This document shows positions 25,871 through 35,474 of a DNA stretch of 64,000 nucleotides, in pieces. The first letter of the stretch is position 1. The number at the start of each line of letters is the position of its first letter. This stretch comes from Luteolibacter sp. SL250 (GTDB lineage: Bacteria > Verrucomicrobiota > Verrucomicrobiia > Verrucomicrobiales > Akkermansiaceae), in assembly GCF_026625605.1 (NCBI RefSeq), contig NZ_CP113054.1:2170001-2234000 (forward strand), read 5' to 3'. Made by a program: the position numbers and the translations under genes. Below the pieces are notes generated by a model, which saw only the letters and a program-made list of their open reading frames with translations, did not search any database and was not told the origin of the DNA.

Positions 25871-26137
25871 ATGGCCAAAAAAGACTTCACGATCCTCAAC
25901 AAGCTCGGCATCCACGCACGGCCCGCAGCCCAGTTCGTCAAAACCGCGAACCGCTTCCAATCCGATATCTTTGTGGAAAAAGACGGCGAGGAAGTCGATG
26001 GCAAGAGCATCATGGGCCTGATGATGCTGGCCGCCGGACACGGCTCCGTCATTTCCGTCAATGCCGAAGGCTCCGACGCGGATGCCGCGCTCGCCGCCAT
26101 CGGGGATCTGATCGAGCGCAAGTTCGAGGAAGATTGA
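25871..26137 (+). CDS. ptsH: Phosphocarrier protein HPr
   Basis: The 88-residue HPr contains the phosphorylated His in LGIHARPAAQFV and the regulatory Ser site in DGKSIMGLMMLAAGHGS. The Ser site is intact, so HPr kinase/phosphorylase control is possible. HPr accepts phosphate from enzyme I, which is encoded 92 bp downstream. No EII components are in this window. The in-frame ATG at 25814 would add 19 unneeded residues; ATG at 25871 gives the family length. Confidence 0.97.
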   Translation: MAKKDFTILNKLGIHARPAAQFVKTANRFQSDIFVEKDGEEVDGKSIMGLMMLAAGHGSVISVNAEGSDADAALAAIGDLIERKFEED

Positions 26138-26153
26138 TCACCCTCAGGGGGAT

Positions 26154-26173
26154 GGGAGGCGGGTTTGCCTCCC
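26154..26173 (+). promoter_or_regulatory. Hairpin between ptsH and ptsI
   Basis: GGGAGGC at 26154-26160 and GCCTCCC at 26167-26173 form a perfect 7-bp stem with a 6-nt loop, 16 bp after the ptsH stop and 56 bp before ptsI. There is only a weak T run after it. It could attenuate ptsI relative to ptsH or protect the ptsH 3' end. Confidence 0.5.
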
Positions 26174-26229
26174 TGAATTTGATCCTTGCCCGGGAGGCGG
26201 TGGGACGACCACGCTGGGGTAGTTAAGAA

Positions 26230-27999
<1,770 letters not shown>

Positions 28000-28000
28000 A

Positions 28001-28227
28001 GTAAGGAGGGAGGACACTCTTGTCCTCCGGCTGCAATGGCGAATCATTTAAGATTCACCGCAAAGACGCAAAGGGCGCGAAGTGAAGAGATGAAACTCTT
28101 CAAAATCCGCCGGATCCGCCGGATTCGTAAGATTTGCGGTCAGCCTTCTTTCTTCCCTGAACACTGAAAACTTCTCCTCTTTTTATCGCCAATGCCGCCG
28201 GAGGACAGGAGTGTCCTCCCTCCTTAC
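28001..28227. repeat. REP/BIME-like paired inverted element, copy B
   Basis: Inward-facing GTAAGGAGGGAGGACA arms carry GGAGGACA-CTCT-TGTCCTCC at 28009-28028 and GGAGGACA-GGAG-TGTCCTCC at 28200-28219. The core of about 170 bp contains sequence shared, inverted, with copy D and an actgaaaacttctcct string shared with copies A and D. It fills the gap between the convergent ptsI and trpB stops, which lie 1 and 3 bp from its ends. Confidence 0.87.
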
Positions 28228-28230
28228 TCC

Positions 28231-29433
28231 TCACACTCCGCCGAGCAAATGCCTTGCCGCCTGCTCGACGTCCTTGTCACCACGGCCTGACAGGTTCGCG
28301 ATGATGATGGAGTCCTTCGGCAGGCTGCCGGCAATCTTCGAGACGTAGGCCATGGCGTGGGAGGACTCCAGCGCGGGGATGATGCCCTCGCAGTGGGCCA
28401 GTTCCTTGAAGGCGGCCAGCGCCTCATCGTCCGTGGCGTAGGTGTATTCCACCCGGCCCATGTTCTGGAGGTAGGCGTGTTCCGGTCCCACGGCGGCGTA
28501 GTCCAGACCGGCGGAGATGGAGTGGGTGAGCTGGATCTGGCCGTCGTCATCCGCCAGCAGCCAGGTTTTCGTGCCCTGCAGCACGCCCAGCTTGCCGCCC
28601 TGGAAACGCGCCGCGTGGCGCTCCGGGATGATCCCGTCGCCCCCGGCCTCCACGCCCACCATGCGGACGTTCTCATCACCCAGGAATGGGTGGAACAGGC
28701 CGATGGCGTTCGAGCCGCCGCCCACACAGGCGACCAGCAGGTCCGGCAGGCGGCCTTCCTTTTTCAGGATCTGCTCCCGGGCCTCCACGCCGATCACGCG
28801 GTGGAAATCCCGCACGATCATCGGGAAAGGATGCGATCCCAGCGCGGAGCCGAGGATGTAGTGGGTGTGGTCCACGGTTGCCACCCAGTCGCGCATCGCC
28901 TCGTTGACCGCTTCCTTCAGGGTGGCCTGGCCGGCGGTCACCGCGCGGACCTCCGCCCCCATCAGGCGCATGCGGGCCACGTTGAGCGCCTGGCGCTCCA
29001 TATCGACCGCGCCCATGTAGACCACACACTCCATGCCGAAGCGCGCGCAGACGGTGGCGGTCGCCACGCCGTGCTGGCCCGCGCCGGTTTCCGCGATGAT
29101 GCGCTTCTTGCCCAGCCGCTTCGCCAGCAGGATCTGGCCGATGGCGTTGTTGATCTTGTGCGCGCCGGTGTGCAGCAGGTCCTCCCGCTTCAGGTAAATC
29201 TTGGCCCCGCCCAGCTTCTCCGTCCACCGCTCCGCGAAATACAGCGGGGTCGGACGGCCCACGTAGTCCGTGAGCAGGGCGTTCAATTCGTCGTGGAAGG
29301 CGGGATCATTCTTCGCGGCCTCATAGGCCACGGACAGATCCTGCAGCGGGGTCATCAGCGTTTCCGGGACGAACATGCCACCGAACTGGCCGAAGTGGCC
29401 GGTGGTGTCTGGGGTGATGGTAGCGGCTGCCAT
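28231..29433 (-). CDS. trpB: Tryptophan synthase beta subunit
   Basis: TrpB condenses indole with serine using PLP. The 400-residue length is normal. The PLP lysine is in [15 protein letters not shown]. Further motifs are [17 protein letters not shown], the PLP-phosphate loop [12 protein letters not shown], and [14 protein letters not shown]. The N-terminal [14 protein letters not shown] is typical of TrpB1. trpA and other trp genes are not adjacent on either side, so the gene is detached from a trp operon here. It starts at ATG 29433, 98 bp from the divergent DUF72 gene. Confidence 0.97.
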   Translation of the reverse strand: MAAATITPDTTGHFGQFGGMFVPETLMTPLQDLSVAYEAAKNDPAFHDELNALLTDYVGRPTPLYFAERWTEKLGGAKIYLKREDLLHTGAHKINNAIGQILLAKRLGKKRIIAETGAGQHGVATATVCARFGMECVVYMGAVDMERQALNVARMRLMGAEVRAVTAGQATLKEAVNEAMRDWVATVDHTHYILGSALGSHPFPMIVRDFHRVIGVEAREQILKKEGRLPDLLVACVGGGSNAIGLFHPFLGDENVRMVGVEAGGDGIIPERHAARFQGGKLGVLQGTKTWLLADDDGQIQLTHSISAGLDYAAVGPEHAYLQNMGRVEYTYATDDEALAAFKELAHCEGIIPALESSHAMAYVSKIAGSLPKDSIIIANLSGRGDKDVEQAARHLLGGV

Positions 29434-29531
29434 GTCCGCGCAGCATCCCGTGGGACAGCACCGGATTCAAGGGCGAATGCGGGATGAATGGCCTCCATTC
29501 CCGCAACCGGATTTGATGCTATACTCCCGAC

Positions 29532-30278
29532 ATGCGCTTCTGGATCGGCACTTCCGGTTTCCAATACCCCGAATGGAAGGGGGGCTTCTACCCGGCCGAC
29601 CTGCCGGTGGCAAAGATGCTCGGCTACTACTCGGAGCGGTTTTCCACCACGGAGGTCAACTACACCTTCCGCCAGATCCCGAAGGAAACGACGGTGGCGA
29701 AATGGGTGGCGGGCACGCCGGAGGAGTTCCGCTTCACGTTCAAAGCCCCGCAGAAGGTCACGCACTTCGCCAAGCTGCGGAACTGCGGCGACACCATGCG
29801 CCATTTTCACCACATCATGACCGGGCTGGGGGAGAAACGCGGCGCGGTGCTGCTGCAACTGCCGCCGAACGTGGAGAAGGACACGGAGGTGTTGGCGGAT
29901 TTCCTGGTGGAGCTGCCGCAGGAAATGAGGGCGGCCTTCGAGTTCCGCCATGAATCGTGGTTCGACGGGGAGGTGTATGCGCTGCTGGAAAAGCACAACG
30001 CCGCGCTCTGTCTGGCGGAAAGCGCCGAGCTGGCGACACCGCGCAAAGTCACCGCAGACTTCGGCTACCTGCGGCTGAGGCGGGAGGATTACACGGATGC
30101 GGACTTGGGGGATTGGGCGGCCTTCGTGAAGAAGCAGAAGAAGCACTGGGGCGAAGTCTATGTCTACTTCAAGCACGAGGAAAAGGGCGTCGGCCCCGTC
30201 TTCGCGGAGAAGTTCAAGGGGATGGTACAGGAAGTCCTGCAGATGTCTTCGAAGGATATGCGGCGCAGCCGCCCCTGA
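29532..30278 (+). CDS. DUF72 (YecE-like) protein
   Basis: The 248-residue protein has the DUF72 TIM-barrel pattern. It begins WIGTSGFQYPEWKGGFYP, continues with FSTTEVNYTFRQIP and FRFTFKAPQKVTHFAKL, then LLQLPPNVEKD and EFRHESWF. The family has structures but no firmly established activity. No partner is evident. It is followed by 193 bp without a recognised gene. Confidence 0.92.
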   Translation: MRFWIGTSGFQYPEWKGGFYPADLPVAKMLGYYSERFSTTEVNYTFRQIPKETTVAKWVAGTPEEFRFTFKAPQKVTHFAKLRNCGDTMRHFHHIMTGLGEKRGAVLLQLPPNVEKDTEVLADFLVELPQEMRAAFEFRHESWFDGEVYALLEKHNAALCLAESAELATPRKVTADFGYLRLRREDYTDADLGDWAAFVKKQKKHWGEVYVYFKHEEKGVGPVFAEKFKGMVQEVLQMSSKDMRRSRP

Positions 30279-30471
30279 AAAATTGGTAGGGCTGGCCCGG
30301 CCCGGGCCGCCGAAGCTGTACGCCGGAAGGCCTGCGGGATATCATTTGTTCATCGAACGTCATCAGCCAAGCCACAGTCCGCGCGCCGGGGCTGCAATGC
30401 GCAGACTCTGACCATTATCGGAATGACGGAAGTGATTGCCGTTTGGATCCGATTCACCTATCCGATCAAGC

Positions 30472-31332
30472 ATGAAACTTATCGCCGTGAAACATATGGT
30501 GCTGGCCGTCGGGTTGCTCCTGGCAGTGGTGCAGAACTCCCAGGCTTTCGCTCCTTTCTACAGTTGGAAGGACAAGTGCGCCGGGGCCGACGTGATCGTC
30601 CGTGGCGTGGTGGTGGATGTCGTCCAGCTTGTCGGAAAGGTCAAAGACTCCCGTGGGTCTGAATTGGAAACCATCACCGACGGAGGGTACACGGGGCCAT
30701 CTGCGGTTGCGATTTTCCGCGTCACCGCAGTGGTGAAGGAAGGAGATTATCTGACGGAAAGTGTTATCTTCATCCCTTGCGGCTACAACCATGACGAAAA
30801 TCCGGCGGAGCTGACCAAGACCAAGGAATACTTCCTTTTCCTGCGCTCGATGGGATCGAACTATTTTGATCCGTTGAACAACGTCGCCATGCACAGAGTG
30901 CAGAAGGGCAGGGTTGATCTGGAGGGAGGTGACGGAGACAACGCGTTTGGAAGCGAGGCGGGAAAGGATAAAACAACGGATGACGAGGACTTCGTGAAGC
31001 GGATCCGCGAGGCGCTGCGGGAGGTCGGGCAATATCTCCCCGAAGGATTCACGGCCAAAAACTACACCGTGACCGATAACTACGTTCAGTTGCTCTATGA
31101 GAAGGCCTTCGAGAAAACCGGAGACAAGCAGTTCTCGCCGCCAGCCGGAGATAACGTGACGTGGGATCCCACGCCGGGCATTGCCCTGAAGGCACTGGGG
31201 CTGGAGCTCCGCAAAGGATATTCGATGGCACTCACCCCGGGAGGGTTCGTTTACAGTGCCGATGCTGCGGGGCATGAGGAATTCCTGAAACTGAACCGCA
31301 CCATCGGTATTGAGATTGATGAGGGACGTTGA
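30472..31332 (+). CDS. Hypothetical secreted protein (286 aa)
   Basis: The protein has a signal peptide (MVLAVGLLLAVVQNSQA, cut before FAPFYSW). The mature part starts with a CAGADVIVRGVVVDVVQ segment and holds one more Cys in IFIPCGYN. It looks like a beta-rich N-terminal domain of about 120 residues plus an acidic helical C-terminus. I do not recognise a family. ATG at 30472 is chosen over 30436 because it begins the signal peptide. It probably acts in the periplasm. Confidence 0.7.
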   Translation: MKLIAVKHMVLAVGLLLAVVQNSQAFAPFYSWKDKCAGADVIVRGVVVDVVQLVGKVKDSRGSELETITDGGYTGPSAVAIFRVTAVVKEGDYLTESVIFIPCGYNHDENPAELTKTKEYFLFLRSMGSNYFDPLNNVAMHRVQKGRVDLEGGDGDNAFGSEAGKDKTTDDEDFVKRIREALREVGQYLPEGFTAKNYTVTDNYVQLLYEKAFEKTGDKQFSPPAGDNVTWDPTPGIALKALGLELRKGYSMALTPGGFVYSADAAGHEEFLKLNRTIGIEIDEGR

Positions 31333-31383
31333 AGATGGATGCCTTGCCGCCGCGGTCCGCCTCATCCTACCCTCCCGCCGCCC

Positions 31384-31902
31384 ATGCGAATCGAATACGA
31401 AGCCACCCTCGATGACGTCAGCGAGCCGATGATCCGGCACTACCTGCGGGGGAGGAACTATGCCCGGCAACGGTTCCGCGAGCCGATGTGGGGCGGCGTG
31501 GGTGCGATGATCGGCTACTATTTCATCTCCGTCCTTTCGAAGCAATCGGCGGACCTGTGGTGGGTGTATCCGCTCGTCTTCATCGTGGGGTACGCGGTGG
31601 TTTTCATCCCCATCCGGCACACCGTTTCAAGGAGGATCCGCAACTATGTGAAACGCGAGACCGGGCCAAAGTTGCCGATTCCGACCAGCTTCGAGGTCAC
31701 CGATCGGCAGCTCCATTGCGAAAGCATGAAGGCGGATATGTCATTCAGCCTCGAGGACCTATCCGATGCCACGGAGGATGCGGACCGGCTGGAGTTCGTC
31801 TTCGGAGATGCGGGCGTCTGCACCATCCCGCTGCGGGTTTTCCGTGACCGGGAGGAAAAGGAGGAGTTCGTGAGGCGGGTGAAGAGGGAAGGGCTGCGGT
31901 GA
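31384..31902 (+). CDS. YcxB-like membrane protein
   Basis: The 172-residue protein has two membrane helices (GGVGAMIGYYFISVL and WWVYPLVFIVGYAVVFIPI) near the N-terminus. The C-terminal YcxB-like beta domain follows (SFEVTDRQLHCESMKADMSF, then EFVFGDAGVCTIPLRVF). This is the usual layout of PF14317 proteins, whose function is unknown. ATG at 31384 is preferred over 31339. Repeat copy C starts 72 bp after the stop. Confidence 0.78.
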   Translation: MRIEYEATLDDVSEPMIRHYLRGRNYARQRFREPMWGGVGAMIGYYFISVLSKQSADLWWVYPLVFIVGYAVVFIPIRHTVSRRIRNYVKRETGPKLPIPTSFEVTDRQLHCESMKADMSFSLEDLSDATEDADRLEFVFGDAGVCTIPLRVFRDREEKEEFVRRVKREGLR

Positions 31903-31973
31903 GGGGAAGATCAAGCTCGATTGGCACCGGTTGTCGTGAAGATGCGGCAGCCCGGCGCGATAGCGAACGAGCA

Positions 31974-32383
31974 GTAAGGAGGGAGGACACTCCTGTCCTC
32001 CGGCTGCAACGGAACCCCTAGCAAAGGCATCCAACGGACGAGTTCATCCGCCCTCCAACCACGAATCACATGAATATTGAAGATATCCATATTCCTCCCT
32101 TTGCGTTTTCTTCGCGACCTTAGCGTCCTTGCGGTAGATCCATCCTGGCTCGCCAATGCCGCCGGTGGACAAGAGTGTCCACCCTCCTTACTCGGCTGCA
32201 ACGGAACCCCTAGCAAAGGCATCCAACGGACGAGTTCATCCGCCCTCCAACCACGAATCACATGAATATTGAAGATATCCATATTCCTCCCTTTGCGTTT
32301 TCTTCGCGACCCTAGCGTCCTTGCGGTAGATCCATCCTGGCTCGCCAATGCCGCCGGTGGACAAGAGTGTCCAGCCTCCTTAC
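31974..32383. repeat. REP/BIME-like paired inverted element, copy C, with internal tandem duplication
   Basis: The left arm is GTAAGGAGG with hairpin GGAGGACA-CTCC-TGTCCTCC (31982-32001). Right arms occur twice (32164-32183 and about 32356-32375) because the core plus right arm has been duplicated in tandem. The first right hairpin is GGTGGACA-AGAG-TGTCCACC; the second has a broken pair (TGTCCAGC). This element explains most of the 523-bp gene-free stretch at 31903-32425. Confidence 0.87.
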
Positions 32384-32384
32384 T
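32001..32384. repeat. Two tandem 192-bp direct repeats
   Basis: Bases 32001-32192 and 32193-32384 are nearly identical; I see two differences (one near 32120 against 32312, and C against G in the right hairpin). Each unit begins CGGCTGCAACGGAACCCC and ends CTCCTTACT. The low divergence suggests a recent duplication by slippage or unequal crossover. Confidence 0.9.
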
Positions 32385-32425
32385 CCGGCATTGCCGCTGG
32401 TCTCCGGAAATCGTTTCCTCCCGGC

Positions 32426-32776
32426 ATGAGTGATTCGATTGCCGCGCTGACCGGGCGCATCCAGAGCTTCGTGGATGCGCGGGAGTGGCGGAAGTACCAC
32501 AATGCGAAGGATCTCTCCGTGGCCATTGCCGCGGAGGCGGGGGAACTGATGCAGCACTTCGTCTGGCAGCAGGATGACCAGATCGCGGCGCGGGTGGAGG
32601 CGCGGCGGGAGGAGATCGCCTCGGAGATCGCGGATGTCGGCATCCTTCTGTTCGAGCTGGCGGACAACCTAGGACTGAAGCTGGGCGAGGTGATGGAGGC
32701 GAAGATCGCCAACAATGAGCTGCGCTACCCGGTGGAGAAAGCGCGCGGGAACAACCTGAAATACTCCGAACTTTGA
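32426..32776 (+). CDS. MazG-like nucleotide pyrophosphohydrolase
   Basis: The 116-residue protein is a short all-alpha NTP-PPase (RS21-C6/dCTPase group). It has RIQSFVDAREWRKYHNAKDL, the metal-binding EAGELMQHF, and the EIADVGILLFELAD motif that supplies the second set of acidic residues. It would hydrolyse (d)NTPs, possibly non-canonical ones. ATG at 32426 starts just outside repeat copy C; an earlier in-frame ATG lies within the repeat. Its stop overlaps the start of the next gene (TTGA), so the two are translationally coupled. Confidence 0.9.
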   Translation: MSDSIAALTGRIQSFVDAREWRKYHNAKDLSVAIAAEAGELMQHFVWQQDDQIAARVEARREEIASEIADVGILLFELADNLGLKLGEVMEAKIANNELRYPVEKARGNNLKYSEL

Positions 32777-33792
32777 GCGAGGAATCGTCACCACGTCCAC
32801 CACGGCGGAAGCGCTACAGTGGAAAGAATCCGCGGCGTTTCGAGGACAAGTACAAGGAACACGATCCGGAAAAGTATGCGGAAACCGTGGCGAAGGTGAT
32901 CGCCTCCGGGAAGACCCCGGCGGGCGCGCACGTGCCCATCATGGTGGAGGAGTGCCTTTCCGCGCTGGCGCTGGAGCCGGGCATGCGCGGTGTGGACGGC
33001 ACGCTGGGCTACGGTGGGCACGCCTCGCGGATCCTGGAAATGATCTCGCCCGGCGGGTATCTCACCGGACTGGACCTCGATCCCATCGAGATGCCGAAGA
33101 CGGAGGCCAGGCTGCGGCAGAAAGGTTACGGGGAGGAAATGTTCCGCGCGGTGAAGTCGAACTACGCGGGCATCGCGAAGGTGCTGGCGGGGGAACAGGT
33201 GGATTTCGTGTTCGCGGACTTCGGATGTTCCTCCATGCAGTTCGATGATCCGTCGCGCGGCTTTAGCTTCAAGACGGCGGGACCGCTGGACATGCGCATG
33301 AATCCACAGCGGGGCGTCTCCGCCGCGGACTGGCTGGCGAAGGTCAGCGCGGAGAAATTTGAGAAAGCCCTGTGGGACAACTCCGACGAGCCGCGTGCGG
33401 AATCCCTTTCCCAAGCGCTGGCCGGGAAGCATTTCAAGACGACCACCGAACTCGCGGAGGCCATCCGTGGGGCCGTGCGGGCGGATGAGGAGGAACTGGA
33501 CAAGACGGTCCGCAGGGTCTTCCAAGCCATCCGCATCGCCGTGAACGAGGAGTTCACTGCCATCGACGCCTTTCTGCGTGCGGTGCCCGGTTGCCTGAAA
33601 GCCGGTGCCCGCGTCGCGGTGCTGACCTTCCACTCCGGGGAGGACCGGCGGGTGAAGCTCGCCTTTAAGGCCGGCCTGCGGGATAGTATCTACGCGGAGA
33701 TCAGCGACGGCCCCATTGTCCCCGGTCCGGAGGAACGGCGGATGAACCCGCGCAGCTCCCCGGCGAAACTGCGCTGGGCGGTGAAGGCGTGA
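32773..33792 (+). CDS. rsmH: RsmH-family 16S rRNA (cytosine-N4) methyltransferase, divergent
   Basis: The 339-residue protein matches RsmH/MraW: HVPIMVEECLSAL, VDGTLGYGGHASRILEM (SAM motif I), FADFGCSSMQFDDPSRGFSF, GPLDMRMNPQRG, VRRVFQAIRIAVNEE and LTFHSGEDRRVK. RsmH methylates C1402 of 16S rRNA. It departs from the usual DLGVSSPQLD and SFHSLEDR wording and has a basic N-terminal extension of about 50 residues. It is not in a division/cell-wall cluster. It may be the only RsmH or a paralogue with another substrate. The start is TTG at 32773, overlapping the upstream stop. Confidence 0.88.
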   Translation: MSEESSPRPPRRKRYSGKNPRRFEDKYKEHDPEKYAETVAKVIASGKTPAGAHVPIMVEECLSALALEPGMRGVDGTLGYGGHASRILEMISPGGYLTGLDLDPIEMPKTEARLRQKGYGEEMFRAVKSNYAGIAKVLAGEQVDFVFADFGCSSMQFDDPSRGFSFKTAGPLDMRMNPQRGVSAADWLAKVSAEKFEKALWDNSDEPRAESLSQALAGKHFKTTTELAEAIRGAVRADEEELDKTVRRVFQAIRIAVNEEFTAIDAFLRAVPGCLKAGARVAVLTFHSGEDRRVKLAFKAGLRDSIYAEISDGPIVPGPEERRMNPRSSPAKLRWAVKA

Positions 33793-33825
33793 ACATGGAC
33801 CAATCCGATGTGGGCGGAAACGGGC

Positions 33826-34590
33826 TCAACCTTTCCGTGAGCGGCGCAGCAGCGTGGCCGCTGCCCCGGCCAGCAGCAGGACGGAGGACGGCTCCGGGAC
33901 GACGGAACCGTTGACGTTTATGTCGTCGATGAAGATGCGCTTGTCCGCCGCACCGGAGTTATTGTCGCCGAAGCGTAGTTCGAAGGTGACCGCTCCGGAG
34001 ACCGGGGATGAGAATGCCGGGATGGAGGAGAGATCCTTGGTCAAGTCGTTCTGAACTGCGTGACTGGTGTTGCTGCTGATGCTGAGGAGCGAGGTGCTTC
34101 CCACCTGGGTCAGCGCGCCCCCGCCGATGGAGTAGTAGAGGTCGAACCGGAAGTCGGTGCCGTTGATGGCGACGTTGTTGGTCAGGTCCGAACCGAAATC
34201 CAGTGTGAGGGTGGTGTAGGTGATCGGGGCACCAGTGGGGGTGACCGTAAAGGTGAAGGTGCTCAGCGTGGGGGTATCCAGCGGGCCGGTGGAATCGTTC
34301 GCGGTGACGCCCGCATTCAGCGAGTATCCTTTCCCGTCGAAGATATAGGCGGGTGAGGACGTGTCATTGGGATTGGCGAACGCGCTCATCACCCCGCCGG
34401 TGGTGCCATTTCCCATGTTGGATGCGGTCATCATGCTGGCGTTCACTCCGGTTGCCACCCCTTCCGGGGAAAAGGGGCCGGTGGATCCGTTCGTCGCTCC
34501 GGTGAAGGAGTACACCACCAGCGCACCGTGGGAAATGACCGGCAGGAACGCAGCCGAAGCAACGAGCAGAAGGGATGTGCGGGAAATCAT
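33826..34590 (-). CDS. PEP-CTERM sorting-domain protein
   Basis: The 254-residue protein has a signal peptide (SLLLVASAAFLPVISHG), a Ser/Thr/Gly-rich beta-sandwich body and the C-terminal signal VPEPSSVLLLAGAAATLLRRSRKG. Processing by an exosortase encoded elsewhere is expected. ATG at 34590 is chosen; the frame is open to 34632. It is divergent from the SGNH hydrolase. Its body has the FIDDINVNGS ending often found just before PEP-CTERM signals in this phylum. Confidence 0.87.
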   Translation of the reverse strand: MISRTSLLLVASAAFLPVISHGALVVYSFTGATNGSTGPFSPEGVATGVNASMMTASNMGNGTTGGVMSAFANPNDTSSPAYIFDGKGYSLNAGVTANDSTGPLDTPTLSTFTFTVTPTGAPITYTTLTLDFGSDLTNNVAINGTDFRFDLYYSIGGGALTQVGSTSLLSISSNTSHAVQNDLTKDLSSIPAFSSPVSGAVTFELRFGDNNSGAADKRIFIDDINVNGSVVPEPSSVLLLAGAAATLLRRSRKG

Positions 34591-34742
34591 GATGTGGAAA
34601 CGTGGCGGGGGACCATCCACATGAGAGCTCAATGGGACCCGGCGGTCAATGATTCATGCACTCCCGGGGGTGGCGGGCTGCGGCGGAAGGCCCCACTTTC
34701 AGGGGACTTGTGGAACCCCCGCGCATCTTGCTAGAAGCGGCG

Positions 34743-35435
34743 ATGCTCGGAAAATGGATCGGTGTGATGGTGGCGGTGATGCTCGGCAACTTGGGTGCCG
34801 CGGAGAAGCCGGATGTTTTCAAAAACCTCGCCGCAGGGAAGAAGGAGACGGTGGTGGTCTATGGTACCAGCCTGAGCCATGGCGGCGAGTGGGCGAAAGA
34901 GATGAAGAAGTGGTTCGACGCGATATATCCCGGTCAGGTCAATTTCGTGAACAATTCCGGTCCGGGCCAACACTCAGGCTGGGGCCTGCAGCATGTGGAG
35001 GAAAAGGTGGTGAAGCTCCAGCCGGGCCTGGTGCTGGTGGAGTTCGCCTTCAATGACGCGCGGGACAAGTATGATGTCTCCGTGCGGCAGGCGGCGGGGA
35101 ACCTGGAGAAGATCATCGCGGCCATCAGCAAGGGCAGCCCGCGGACGGAGATCGTCCTCCAGGTCATGAATGTCGGGTGGGACGTTCCGGACGGCAACCA
35201 GAGCGATTCGTGGAGGCCGAAGCTCCAGGATTACAACGATAGCTACCGCAAGATGGCGAAGTCCCGGGGATTCGATCTCATCGATCATTACGCCGCGTGG
35301 GAGAAACTGAAAAAAGACGACTTCGAGACCTACAAGAAATACATCCCGGACGGCACCCACCCGGACGCGGCGGGCAGCCTGGCCGTGACGTGGCCGGGGG
35401 TGAAGGCATGGCTGGAGAAACGCTCCGGAAAGTGA
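34743..35435 (+). CDS. SGNH/GDSL-type hydrolase, secreted
   Basis: The 230-residue protein has a hydrophobic N-terminus (WIGVMVAVMLGNLGAAE) acting as signal peptide. SGNH block I is VVVYGTSLSHGG with the nucleophile Ser. Block II is NNSGPGQHSGWGL with Gly. Block III is EFAFNDARD with Asn. Block V is IPDGTHPDAAG with the catalytic Asp and His. Such enzymes are esterases, often deacetylating sugars or cell-wall glycans. A large secreted protein follows 39 bp downstream and may share the transcript. Confidence 0.88.
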   Translation: MLGKWIGVMVAVMLGNLGAAEKPDVFKNLAAGKKETVVVYGTSLSHGGEWAKEMKKWFDAIYPGQVNFVNNSGPGQHSGWGLQHVEEKVVKLQPGLVLVEFAFNDARDKYDVSVRQAAGNLEKIIAAISKGSPRTEIVLQVMNVGWDVPDGNQSDSWRPKLQDYNDSYRKMAKSRGFDLIDHYAAWEKLKKDDFETYKKYIPDGTHPDAAGSLAVTWPGVKAWLEKRSGK

Positions 35436-35474
35436 GCCGGGGTCATTCCTGCGGAAATCGTTCATTTTGATCCG

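Noticed and set aside
28231-29433. Start of a trp operon
   Set aside because: Neither neighbour is a trp gene; the downstream side holds a repeat and convergent ptsI.
32001-32384. Possible CRISPR-like tandem repeat
   Set aside because: There are only two units of 192 bp without regular short repeats and variable spacers; it is a duplication within a REP-like element.
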